Part shown: positions 1-7,633 of the stretch, one piece after another
Numbering within the stretch: position 1 is the stretch's first letter
How the letters are laid out: the number at the start of each line of letters is the position of its first letter
Assembly (NCBI GenBank): GCA_028281105.1
Contig: JANQKQ010000043.1
Span: 20,188-84,187, forward strand
Source: Rhizobiaceae bacterium
GTDB lineage: Bacteria > Pseudomonadota > Alphaproteobacteria > Rhizobiales > Rhizobiaceae
Direction: 5' to 3'
DNA: 64,000 nt
Program-made: the position numbers and the translations under genes
The notes under the pieces: model-generated
Seen by the model: the letters and a program-made list of their open reading frames with translations, nothing else
Database searches by the model: none
Told to the model about the DNA's origin: nothing

Positions 1-848
1 GAGATCATCAGTAGATAGATCGAGCGCATGCCGAAACCCGCCAGCACCCGCAGGCGGAAGCATACATACAGCACCGCCACATCGGTGCGCTCGGCGATCA
101 GGCCGGTCAGCAGCACCAGCATGTCGATCATGAAGTCCCAGGAAACCGAGATCACCATCCAGGGATAGGCGGCCCGGCGCCAGCGGCCGGGCTCGAACGC
201 GGCCGGCAGCGCGAGCAGCTCGGCGAGCTTGCTCCGCGCCAGGAACAGCGCAACCCCCAGCGACATCCAGATGGTGAGCGCGTGCAGCATCAAGATGGTG
301 ATGATGTCGTCGACAGCGGCGGCGATTGCCGCGAGCAGCACGAACGCGAGAAGCATCACCGGCCGCAGCAACGTTTCCGGCATCAGGCCCCTTACCTGCT
401 GCTTCAATCCAACCATGATCGAGCCGATGAGATACAGGCCCGCCGTGGCGATCGCCGCCAGCCAGGTCAGCGCGAAGAACGGCAGCCGCTCGGGCGAGAC
501 CAGATGGGGCGCAAACGCCACCAGCAGGCCGCCGGCCGCCGCGACGATCGCCGCTCCGGCCGCCACGTGGGCAATGGAGGTGATGATAAAGCCCTTCAGG
601 CGGCCGAGCTGCTGCTTCGCCGAATATTCGGCGGCAAACAAGGTACCGATCTGGGAGAAGCCGATCAGCAGGACCACCGAGAGAATGCTGACGGCGGAAG
701 TGTACAGAGCGAACTCGGCCAGCGCGGCGGCGCCGAAGAAATTGGCGATCAGCAGCGTGGTGGCGAGCATCGCCACCGCACCGGCCAGGCGCCCCCCGAA
801 CAGCGCCGAGAAGCGGGCAAGCACATGAAGATGTGAGCGCGCGATCAC
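1..848 (-). CDS. Polysaccharide/lipid flippase-like membrane protein (partial, 3' end beyond window)
   Basis: The reading frame runs leftward off the window edge, giving about 282 residues with no stop. Translation gives many hydrophobic segments separated by short basic loops, for example near the N-terminus GGRLAGAVAMLATTLLIANF and later VMLLAFVLLAAIAAAV. This matches the N-terminal half of a Wzx/MATE-like polysaccharide transporter of 12-14 helices. Such proteins flip lipid-linked oligosaccharides across the inner membrane. The proposed start is GTG at 848, which overlaps the upstream acyltransferase stop by 4 nt (GTGA); a second in-frame GTG lies at 824. It is the last visible gene of a leftward five-gene unit and would export what that unit makes. 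The family call is by composition and topology, so another polytopic transporter cannot be excluded. Confidence 0.65.
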   Translation of the reverse strand, partial: MIARSHLHVLARFSALFGGRLAGAVAMLATTLLIANFFGAAALAEFALYTSAVSILSVVLLIGFSQIGTLFAAEYSAKQQLGRLKGFIITSIAHVAAGAAIVAAAGGLLVAFAPHLVSPERLPFFALTWLAAIATAGLYLIGSIMVGLKQQVRGLMPETLLRPVMLLAFVLLAAIAAAVDDIITILMLHALTIWMSLGVALFLARSKLAELLALPAAFEPGRWRRAAYPWMVISVSWDFMIDMLVLLTGLIAERTDVAVLYVCFRLRVLAGFGMRSIYLLMI

Positions 849-2002
849 TTTCTCAAAGCCGTCTTGAGGGCATGCAGCTTGCGCATGGCGAAGCCGCGTG
901 CCTCGCGCACGCCGAACACGGTCGCACCGACGGCCGTGGCCACCGGCGAAGCCGCGAAATGGTAGCGCGGCGGACAAAGGGTCACCTGCCCCGTCTTGCC
1001 GACGAAACCCTTCTTGAACTGATGCAGGCCGGCGTCGAGATCGTTGCCGCCCAGATCGTACCAGTCCACGCCGTGGCTGTTGACCAGGTGTTCGGCCACC
1101 CACCAATGCATGGCGTAGCCGGCGCGCAGCTTCAAAGCGCGATCGTCGGTGGCGCCGAACATATAGGACGCGCTTTGCCGCCCGATCCAGAAGATACCGC
1201 CGGCGGTGATGCGGCCGGCGTGGGAAGCCAGCACGACGCGCGGTCGGGCTTCGCCGAACCGTGCGGCCATGAACCGAGGCACCGCGGCGATCGCCGAGGA
1301 ATCCATGAATTTCTTGCGCTCGATCATCTGGCGATAGAGATCGAGAAACTGCGCCAGCCCGTCCGATCCGTCGGCGAAGCGGATGTCGAAATCGTTCTTC
1401 CAGGATTTGCGCAGATTGTAGCGCCACTTCTGGTCGAGGCCGGCCAGCAGTTCGTCGCGGGATATGGCGGTGTTGACCCAGTAGCGTTCCGGCGCCGGCA
1501 TCGTGGCGCCCTGGCGGAAACCCAGCTCTTGGAGGACTTCGCCTATGGTGTCGGCATGGCCGGGATCGGCCGGCGGCATGACGGTCAGGTGCAGGTTGCG
1601 CCGGCTGCAATATTCCTCGCGCAGCGCGGTCAATATCGCCCTAAGCCGCTCGCGCGACGGCCTGCGGCCGGCCTGGCGCCATACCGGGCCCCACTTGACG
1701 AAGGCGATGCCGGTCGACAGCAGCGGCAGCGGGCGCACGATTACCGAGGCGCCGCCGATCATCTTGCTGTGCTCGGTCACGGCGACGCATTGCGTCAGTT
1801 CGGCTCCCCAGTGGGCCTGGTTGAACGCGCCCGTCTGCTCGGGAACGATGTCGTCGAAATCGGCGCACACCAGATCCCATCTCGCCGGGTCGATCGGTTC
1901 CACCGCCAGCGCCGCCGCATCGGGCGTGGCCGTGGCGAGGCCGTCGACATCGGTGTTCAGGATGCGGACATCGGCCAGGTTCACGTGGGCGGGTTCGTTC
2001 AT
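845..2002 (-). CDS. FemAB-like / GNAT-fold aminoacyl- or acyltransferase
   Basis: A 385-residue protein of the FemAB/Acetyltransf_6 superfamily. The C-terminal half carries the family signature: LYRQMIERKKF, then a strand segment with GGIFWIGRQSASYMFGA, then WYDLGG and HQFKKGFVGK close to the end. FemAB proteins add amino acids from aminoacyl-tRNA to lipid II; relatives in exopolysaccharide loci add acyl or amino groups to polymer precursors. The start ATG at 2002 overlaps the upstream ATP-grasp stop by one base (TGATG), so the two are coupled; a longer reading frame upstream lies over that gene and is rejected. The acceptor and donor are unknown. An aminoacyl-tRNA donor is only a possibility. 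Confidence 0.75.
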   Translation of the reverse strand: MNEPAHVNLADVRILNTDVDGLATATPDAAALAVEPIDPARWDLVCADFDDIVPEQTGAFNQAHWGAELTQCVAVTEHSKMIGGASVIVRPLPLLSTGIAFVKWGPVWRQAGRRPSRERLRAILTALREEYCSRRNLHLTVMPPADPGHADTIGEVLQELGFRQGATMPAPERYWVNTAISRDELLAGLDQKWRYNLRKSWKNDFDIRFADGSDGLAQFLDLYRQMIERKKFMDSSAIAAVPRFMAARFGEARPRVVLASHAGRITAGGIFWIGRQSASYMFGATDDRALKLRAGYAMHWWVAEHLVNSHGVDWYDLGGNDLDAGLHQFKKGFVGKTGQVTLCPPRYHFAASPVATAVGATVFGVREARGFAMRKLHALKTALRK

Positions 2003-3273
2003 CAGCGGGTTCCCTCGATTTTCCGGCCCTGGTCGGGCATCTGCCCGGCCAGCAGGTCGCGCCAGCGGCGCGCAGCGGGCACCAGCGACCACAATGTACG
2101 TAGCGCCGGCCAGGGATCGTTCCACGACCAGACCATATGGATGTCGGCGCGCAGCGCGCCGGCTGCGGCTTTCGCGATCTGGGCGATCGCGCTCGCGACG
2201 CCTATCTCGCCGCGCCGGCAGGCTTTCTTGATGGCGATGATCTCGCCCGTCATCCACACATAGCGCAGGCCCGATCTGCCGATGACCGGTGCGCCGGGCG
2301 CGGCGGGCCGGTCGGCAAACGCCAGGTCGACGGCCATGGTCGACAGCGGCAGGCCGGCGCGTTCGGGCACGGCATGGCTGCCGGACACGCGCGGGTTCAG
2401 TTCAAGGAAACAGCGCTCGCCGCTATGCGGATCGACGATGAACTGGGCAAGGCCGATGCCGGTATAGTCGCAATCGGCGATAAGCGCGGCCGTGTCGGCG
2501 ACCAGCTCCGGCGACGGTCGCTCGGTTTGACCGGCGACCGCCAGGCCAGTGCCCTCGTGGTGGTTGGTGCGGATGATGCGGCTTGCGGCCAGGCCGACCA
2601 GCGCACCGCGCTCGGCGGCGAAATAGATGTTGTGGCGCTGCCCGACGGCGAACCGCTGCAGCAGCAGCTCGCGATGCCCGGCGGGCCAGTCCGGCAGCGC
2701 TCGTTCGAGATCGCTGTCGCAGGCGGCTATCACGGCCTTGCGGCTGCCCAGCCTCGCTGTGGTGCCGAGCGGACGCACGGTCAGCGGAAAGCCGATCCGC
2801 TTCGCGGCGGCCAGCAACCCGTCATAGCCGGTGACCCGCTCGAACGGCAGGGTCGGAACGCCCAGATCGCGCGCGCGCGTCAGGGTCCGCGGTTTGTCGG
2901 AAAAAGCCAGCACGAGCTCCGCCGACGGGCCGATCACCACCACGTTGGCAGGCGGACGCCAGTCGTTGCGGGCGAACAGGTGCACGAATTCCTCGGCGAT
3001 GGGAAAGACCACCGCAATGTCGTTTCGCCGGTCGAGCAGACGTGACAGGGCGTCGAGGAATGCGCCCTCGCTCTCGACCAGGCGCGGGTGGTCCCACATC
3101 TCGTCGACAAAGCGGGAGGCCTCGCAACCGCCCTCATCGCCCTCCCAGCCGGCGATCACGTGGTAGCCGGCCGCCGAAAGTGCGCGCGCCACCGTGAGCG
3201 CCGGACGGTAATTGCCCAGCAGCAGGACCGATCGCGCCGTGGAATCGCGTGGCGGGGCGGAGGCGGTTGTCAT
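2002..3273 (-). CDS. ATP-grasp family carboxylate ligase
   Basis: A 423-residue protein. The N-terminus (VLLLGNYRPALTVARAL) is a Rossmann-like pre-ATP-grasp domain. The centre has FSDKPRTLTRARDLGVPTLP, the usual entry into the ATP-grasp fold. The late motif FLELNPRVSGSH supplies the Glu and Asn that bind Mg2+-ATP. These enzymes activate a carboxylate as an acyl-phosphate and join it to an amine or thiol, as in carbamoyl phosphate synthetase and many peptide-bond-forming ligases. It is coupled to the FemAB-like gene downstream and lies 10 bp after the small membrane-protein gene upstream. Inside this cassette it could make an amino-acid or peptide amide for a surface polymer. The substrate is not deducible. 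Confidence 0.75.
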   Translation of the reverse strand: MTTASAPPRDSTARSVLLLGNYRPALTVARALSAAGYHVIAGWEGDEGGCEASRFVDEMWDHPRLVESEGAFLDALSRLLDRRNDIAVVFPIAEEFVHLFARNDWRPPANVVVIGPSAELVLAFSDKPRTLTRARDLGVPTLPFERVTGYDGLLAAAKRIGFPLTVRPLGTTARLGSRKAVIAACDSDLERALPDWPAGHRELLLQRFAVGQRHNIYFAAERGALVGLAASRIIRTNHHEGTGLAVAGQTERPSPELVADTAALIADCDYTGIGLAQFIVDPHSGERCFLELNPRVSGSHAVPERAGLPLSTMAVDLAFADRPAAPGAPVIGRSGLRYVWMTGEIIAIKKACRRGEIGVASAIAQIAKAAAGALRADIHMVWSWNDPWPALRTLWSLVPAARRWRDLLAGQMPDQGRKIEGTR

Positions 3274-3283
3274 GACGCGGCCT

Positions 3284-3991
3284 TCAGTTGCGGTGGCCGG
3301 CCGGGTCGACCAGCAGGGCCCAGCAGGCGACCACGTGGAAGCCGACCCAGGCGCACAGGCCCACCCACTTGGCGCCGTCTTCGACCATCAGACGCCACAG
3401 CTCGTCGTTGTGAATGAGCCAGTCGATGCCGGCGCTGGCCGCCAGCAGCCCGGCCGCGACGACAAACAGGCCGTAATGGCTTTGAAGTATAGTGCGCCAG
3501 CAAACCAGCAGGTATGCCAGGCCCATAGCCGCGTAAGTGGCGTAGACGGCCGGTTGCGGCACGCCGAAATGGGGCAGTGCGTGGTCGTGCAGCATGAACA
3601 GATCGTCCAGCGCCAGCACGCCGGTCAGGACACCGGCGAGAAACGGGAACACCGCCCGGCGCATCCCGTCGGGCCTGGCGGCGAGCACCGCGGCGGCGAA
3701 CAGGCAGACCGCCGCCCCGCTCGTCCAGATCATCACGCCCAGGTTCGACACCGCGCCGTAATAGATCTTGCAGCATTGCGTGCCTTTGAGTTCGGCCACC
3801 GCGATCGGGTCGCGCAGCAGGTCGGCCGGATCGATCCAGGGCTGTGCGCCCACCGCCGCCATAAACAGCGCCGGCACCAGGACGATCGCGAAGACCAGCC
3901 ATTGCGGCGCCAGGTTTTGCCTGGCCGGATCGCTGCGGCGCCTGCCGCCCGTCCGCGCGCCGACGGCTTCAGATATCGGCAAGGCGTCCAT
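3284..3991 (-). CDS. Polytopic membrane protein of unknown function
   Basis: A 235-residue protein with about five or six hydrophobic helices, beginning near residue 30 (WLVFAIVLVPALFMAAVGA). Acidic and histidine residues lie within or next to helices: LALDDLFMLHDHALPHFG and WLIHNDELWRLMVEDGAKW. Such buried His/Asp sets recall intramembrane metal-dependent hydrolases of the ceramidase-like (CREST) superfamily, but I cannot assign it to a named family. The start overlaps the end of the upstream acyltransferase gene by 23 bp, and the ATP-grasp gene follows after 10 bp, so it belongs to the same operon. Context suggests processing of a lipid-linked or polymer intermediate. Confidence 0.6.
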   Translation of the reverse strand: MDALPISEAVGARTGGRRRSDPARQNLAPQWLVFAIVLVPALFMAAVGAQPWIDPADLLRDPIAVAELKGTQCCKIYYGAVSNLGVMIWTSGAAVCLFAAAVLAARPDGMRRAVFPFLAGVLTGVLALDDLFMLHDHALPHFGVPQPAVYATYAAMGLAYLLVCWRTILQSHYGLFVVAAGLLAASAGIDWLIHNDELWRLMVEDGAKWVGLCAWVGFHVVACWALLVDPAGHRN

Positions 3992-5225
3992 CGGAGATCT
4001 CCCAGTTCAGCAGTTTCCTGCGGGTCCGGTTCGCCGCTTCGACGAACCCCATCGCGGCCGGCCGCGCCAGCAGCCATTTCTTGGCGGCCAGCCCCGTTAC
4101 CACCGCCAGGCAGTAGGCCAGCCCCTGAGGCGTGTAGGCCGACGCGTGATGGCGCAGCGCGATGCGCCGGTTGGCCCACTCCAGCTTGTAGGGCTCATCG
4201 CCGAACATGAAGTCGTAGCGCGTCAGGCCGGCCCGCGCCGCCAGCTCCAGCGTCTTCATCATCAACAGGATGCCGGTCGAGCAGCGCGCGCAGTTGTCGG
4301 GGTCGTAGGCGCACACGAACAGCGAAAAGGTCGAGCGGTCGACGAAAGCGATGATGCCGGCGACCGGCACGCCGTCGACAAAAAGCGCGTAGACGACCAA
4401 CCCGCCGGCGTCGTCTTCCAGCAGATCGCAGATGGCGTTGCGCAGTCGGCCGGAAGGCTCGCCGGCGAACGGGTTGCGCGCGCCCCTGCCCTCCAGCTGC
4501 TGCGATTTCCAGTCGAGAATGCGGTTGGCGATGCGTACGCGCTGGCGCTGGTCCCGGACCCTGGCGAACGATATCGCGCCCTTGGCCTTGAGCGACTTGT
4601 ACTTGTTGCGCAGACGCTGGCGGGATTTCGATGAGCGCAGTTGCCGGTACAAGGCACGCCAGTCGCGCTGCAGTTCGATCGCATGGGCGCTATGCTCGGC
4701 ATCGGCGGTGTTGTTGCGGGTGATCGGGCGAACGGCCGGATCGGGCCCGTCGGGCTGGCGCACCAGGTGAACCGCGTCCAGCGGCGCGACCTCGTGGCTG
4801 ATCCGCCTGAAGATCTGCGCGGCGATCTGCGGCGACAGGACGTCGGCGAAATCGGGATCGATCAGGGGCGCGTTGTAGTCGTTGAAGGCGTCCGCCAGCC
4901 AGACCAGCCGGCGACAGAGCCAGTCGCGGCGGATCGCCAGCGCCAGCAGCGCGCGGGGCTCCTGACCATCATAGCCGACGACGACCACCGGCAGCGTGCC
5001 CGCTTCGAGCGCGCCGGCGCCCACGCATGCCTCGATCCATGAAAGCTGCTGAAACGGGGTCGCGCGCGCGCTTTTCTGCAACTGCAGCCACGGTGCACGC
5101 GCATCGGCCAGTTCGGTGAAGGCGACCCAGTCGAGCCCGCCGGCGCGGCACAGGGCCGTCCCGCCGCGAACAGGCCGATCGACGCTCGCCCGGGGCTGGA
5201 CTAACTTCGCTGCACCAGTGGACAT
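3969..5225 (-). CDS. Acetyltransf_6 (CelD/BcsL-type) GNAT-fold acyltransferase
   Basis: A 418-residue second GNAT/FemAB-fold protein and the first gene of the leftward cassette. Recognisable parts are the N-terminal WLQLQKSARATPFQQLSWIE, a helix SRQRLRNKYKSLKAKGA typical of this family, and near the C-terminus LTRYDFMFGDEPYKLEWAN. This family is common in cellulose and exopolysaccharide loci and is presumed to move acyl groups onto sugars or lipid carriers. I place the start at ATG 5225 (MSTGAAKL) because it is preceded by GGGAG and AGG stretches; the frame extends to an ATG at 5276 without a ribosome site. It diverges from the tRNA gene at 5537 across about 310 bp that should hold both promoters. 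Confidence 0.72.
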   Translation of the reverse strand: MSTGAAKLVQPRASVDRPVRGGTALCRAGGLDWVAFTELADARAPWLQLQKSARATPFQQLSWIEACVGAGALEAGTLPVVVVGYDGQEPRALLALAIRRDWLCRRLVWLADAFNDYNAPLIDPDFADVLSPQIAAQIFRRISHEVAPLDAVHLVRQPDGPDPAVRPITRNNTADAEHSAHAIELQRDWRALYRQLRSSKSRQRLRNKYKSLKAKGAISFARVRDQRQRVRIANRILDWKSQQLEGRGARNPFAGEPSGRLRNAICDLLEDDAGGLVVYALFVDGVPVAGIIAFVDRSTFSLFVCAYDPDNCARCSTGILLMMKTLELAARAGLTRYDFMFGDEPYKLEWANRRIALRHHASAYTPQGLAYCLAVVTGLAAKKWLLARPAAMGFVEAANRTRRKLLNWEISDGRLADI

Positions 5226-5536
5226 GATCGAAATACCTGAGCTCCCAAGACCGCTCGCTGCGGCCGGTTCGAGCATCGCTCGACCGGCGATAAGACCAAG
5301 GTTTCCCAGGACTGGCCCCTGCCGATCGAGTTTGGATCGATCATGCGCGAAAGGTGATCACGGCTCGTTAATGCACGGTAAAAACCAGCGTTATGGTAAA
5401 CAGAATCTACGCGCCCAGGTGGCAGGTTCGCGGCGGCCGCACGCGCGCCGGCAAACCGGCCGATATCGCGCCGCTTCAACATGGCCGGTCATAGGAATTT
5501 GTTAAGCCAGCCGCGCTATAGGGATGCCCGCAGGAC

Positions 5537-5611
5537 GCGGGTGTAGCTCAGCGGCAGAGCATAATCACTCCATGATTAAGGTCACAGGTTCAAATCCTGT
5601 CGCCCGCTCCA
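5537..5611 (+). tRNA. tRNA-Gly(UCC)-like gene with C33
   Basis: A full cloverleaf can be drawn: acceptor stem 5537-5543 with 5601-5607, D stem GCTC/GAGC, anticodon stem TAATC/GATTA, T stem ACAGG/CCTGT with loop TTCAAAT, discriminator T, and an encoded CCA at 5609-5611. The anticodon loop is ACTCCAT, which reads UCC at 34-36. The glycine identity elements G1:C72, C2:G71, C35, C36 and U73 are all present. The oddity is C instead of the near-universal U at position 33, with A32 and U38 able to pair and shrink the loop. The D loop keeps the GG needed for tertiary contacts. Shifting the loop to read CCA or CAT breaks the stem. Confidence 0.9.
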
Positions 5612-5635
5612 AGACATTTTGCTTCGCAAATGTCT
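5612..5635 (+). terminator. Hairpin directly after the tRNA
   Basis: AGACATTTTGC, loop TTC, GCAAATGTCT: ten pairs with one bulged T, starting at the first base after the encoded CCA. There is no long T tract, so it may act as a 3'-processing or factor-dependent stop. A second hairpin (GGCGTTTC-GAA-GAAACGCC) sits at 5672-5690. Confidence 0.5.
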
Positions 5636-5716
5636 TCTGAATCCGCCAAAGAACGAGACTTCTCAGCGGCAGGCGTTTCGAAGAAACGCCGAGAGCCTGA
5701 CGGGCTGACGCCCAGG

Positions 5717-5998
5717 CTAGCGCGCGCGTTCGCCCAGCATGTCGCGTACGAACTGCGGAAACCGGGTCCGCTTGCGCACGGTGCGCTGCGCCGTCGGCTC
5801 GGCGGTCGCGGTCTTGGCCGCCGGTGCAAAACGCGACCCTTCGGCCACCATCAACGCCTCAAGCTGCTTACCCTGGGCATGGGCGGGCGGTATGGCCTGC
5901 AGGGCGGTCACGGCGAAAGCCAGTCCGCCGACAATCAACAGGACACACGATGCTAAAGAGAGGGTAGCGGTCACGGTTGCCGGGCTCCTTCGGGCCAT
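5717..5998 (-). CDS. Small secreted or membrane-anchored hypothetical protein
   Basis: A 93-residue frame. The N-terminus has basic residues followed by one long hydrophobic segment (LSLASCVLLIVGGLAFAVTAL) and then PPAHAQG, which resembles a signal peptide ending in AHA. The mature part would be about 50 residues and ends in the basic stretch VRKRTRFPQFVRDMLGERAR. No family is recognised. It is isolated, with a hairpin (5672-5690) beyond its stop. The frame has plausible composition for an exported protein, but it is short and could be spurious. Confidence 0.4.
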   Translation of the reverse strand: MARRSPATVTATLSLASCVLLIVGGLAFAVTALQAIPPAHAQGKQLEALMVAEGSRFAPAAKTATAEPTAQRTVRKRTRFPQFVRDMLGERAR

Positions 5999-6834
5999 TA
6001 CTCACGCCGCGTTCATGCGGGCCGCCACCCACATACCATCGATCGCTGGCGCGAAGCTGTCCTCGCGGCAGGCGGAACATCGATGATGGAGTTTGGAAGG
6101 TGAGCCGGCGATCGGCAGAGGAGGAAAACGAATAACACGCCCCAGGACCCCCGTCCCCGGGGGCGTGTTATCGTTTTTCAACGGGCCGCAAGCGTCAGTC
6201 CCGGCACCTGCCCGCCTGTTGAAAAATTCCCGCCCGAATCGTTCGAAAGGAAACTCGTTCCGAACGGGAAACCTGTTCTTTACAGGTGATCTTCAAGCCG
6301 GCGCGCCGATCGACCAGGATCGGCCGAACCGCGGGCAACAAGCCGTGAACCGTTTGATGATGGAGATAACGGTAGGCCGGCGAACGCCCGAGCGACTTGT
6401 GAAGACCACACGCATTCCGGACCGCCGGACCGGGGAAGCGGCATCATGCCAAAGGAAGGAAACCAAACGTCTCCCCTTCTCCCCAGGTTTGGGCGCAAGT
6501 TAGCCGCCACCCGTTAACATTCCGTTGCCGAGATCGCCGCGCATGCGATCGCGCAGACCGTGGCGCGGGCTGCCTCATTGACTGTGCGAGAACACTGTTC
6601 CTACAATGGCCGATGCTGGGGTTTGGGCGAATCACCACAGTTGTGCTGCGTTAGCGGATAAAGCCAAGCAGGGATTGGTTTTACCGGGCAATTGGCTTTT
6701 TGAACCGGTGGCCCAACAACAATGGCGGGATCGATGGCCCGGGGTGCGGTTGGGCCGGTCTTGCGATGCAGGGGCTGACGAGCGCGGGTTGCAGGCCCGT
6801 GCGGTGTCCCGACTGGAAGCGGCGGAAACGATTG
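5999..6834. other. Gene-poor interval of about 830 bp
   Basis: Open frames here have unnatural composition and no start signals, so I call no gene. The interval contains one strong terminator-like hairpin (6132-6178) and a small perfect palindrome ACCTGT-TCTTT-ACAGGT at 6271-6287 next to CGTTCCGAACG. It could hold the promoter of the LuxR-type gene at 6835 or a small RNA; neither is proven. Confidence 0.5.
6132..6178 (+). terminator. Strong intrinsic terminator-like hairpin
   Basis: A 12-bp perfect stem (ATAACACGCCCC at 6132-6143 pairing with the arm ending at 6171), a GC-rich loop, then CG and five Ts. On the minus strand the stem is followed by CGTTTTCC, so it may work in both directions. 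No obvious gene ends just before it on the plus strand, so the transcript it stops is unknown. Confidence 0.65.
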
Positions 6835-7545
6835 ATGTTCGACAATTCGGCGAGCCGGATTCGCGATCTCCAAAACGACATCGGCGCTTTGGAGGATGCG
6901 GGCGATATCAACCGGATTCTGCGCAAACTGTGTTCGGCGTGCGCCATGAACTCCGCCCAGCTATACGAGCGGCAGGCCGACGATCTTGCCGGCCAGAAAT
7001 ATCTGCCGGTGGGCCGATATGCCCCCTCGAACGGCGCGCAGGCGCCCGCGCTCGGAGAAATCCTCAACGCAGACGGCCCGCCCAAGGTTCCCGGTGTCTA
7101 TTCAGGCTCGGCCGGCCCGGGCAAAAAACCGTTCGACCCGCTCGGGCACCATGTCGTCCATTCCGGTCTCGGCGAAGAAGACTTTTGCGCGGTGTTTCCC
7201 ACCCATTGCGATTGCGGCCGCCGGTTCGTGCTGGTGCTCGTCGGCGAGACCGCGCGGTTCTCCTATGGCGACTTTCTGGAGATCAACATGCTGGTCTCGC
7301 TGCTCACCGACCGGCTGTGCGAGATCGACAGTGACACGGGCGTCAATCCGTTCCGCCTGACCGTGCGCGAAGTCGAGGTTCTCGAATGGATCGCCAACGG
7401 CAAGACCAGCGCCGACATCGCGATCATCCTCGATCTGTCCGAGCATACGATCAACGCATACATCAAGTCCTCGATGCAGAAGCTCGCCACCGTCAATCGC
7501 CCGCAGACGGTCGCCAAGGCATTGCGCCACAACATCATCCAGTGA
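6835..7545 (+). CDS. LuxR-family transcriptional regulator
   Basis: A 236-residue regulator with a C-terminal LuxR-type helix-turn-helix: LTVREVEVLEWIANGKTSAD, then IAIILDLSEHTINAYIKS, then KLATVNRPQTVAKAL. The N-terminal part (about 160 residues) would be the sensory domain; it includes a Cys pair in FPTHCDCGRRFVL. The start ATG 6835 is preceded by GGAAACG; the frame continues upstream, but that part is not protein-like. Hyphomicrobiales use LuxR-type VisN/VisR regulators at the top of the flagellar cascade, and this gene lies about 2 kb from the flagellar locus, so a VisR-like role is possible. It could equally be a quorum-sensing LuxR, given the gene downstream. Confidence 0.8.
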   Translation: MFDNSASRIRDLQNDIGALEDAGDINRILRKLCSACAMNSAQLYERQADDLAGQKYLPVGRYAPSNGAQAPALGEILNADGPPKVPGVYSGSAGPGKKPFDPLGHHVVHSGLGEEDFCAVFPTHCDCGRRFVLVLVGETARFSYGDFLEINMLVSLLTDRLCEIDSDTGVNPFRLTVREVEVLEWIANGKTSADIAIILDLSEHTINAYIKSSMQKLATVNRPQTVAKALRHNIIQ

Positions 7546-7633
7546 CAGCCCGGCGTTGCCGCAGGGCCGCATAACCGAACCTTAACCAAGCGAACCGATG
7601 ATGGGCTCTACAGCCTGAGACAGCGAGTTTGTC

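Noticed and set aside
833..2263. Long rightward open frame opposite the FemAB-like gene
   Set aside because: It is the antisense shadow of a coding region with clear motifs; composition is Arg/His/Gly-rich and no family is recognisable.
5201..5482. 93-codon leftward frame overlapping the start of the acyltransferase at 5225
   Set aside because: No start signal, no recognisable features, and overlap with the likely promoter and start of a better gene.
5537..5611. Reading the tRNA as Trp (CCA) or Met (CAT) to restore U33
   Set aside because: Shifting the loop destroys the five-pair anticodon stem TAATC/GATTA, and the glycine identity elements support UCC.
6093..6503. 136-codon rightward frame in the gene desert
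   Set aside because: It runs through the strong terminator hairpin, has no ribosome site and has unnatural composition.
7102..7572. 156-codon leftward frame opposite the LuxR-type gene
   Set aside because: Antisense shadow; the rightward frame contains an intact LuxR helix-turn-helix.
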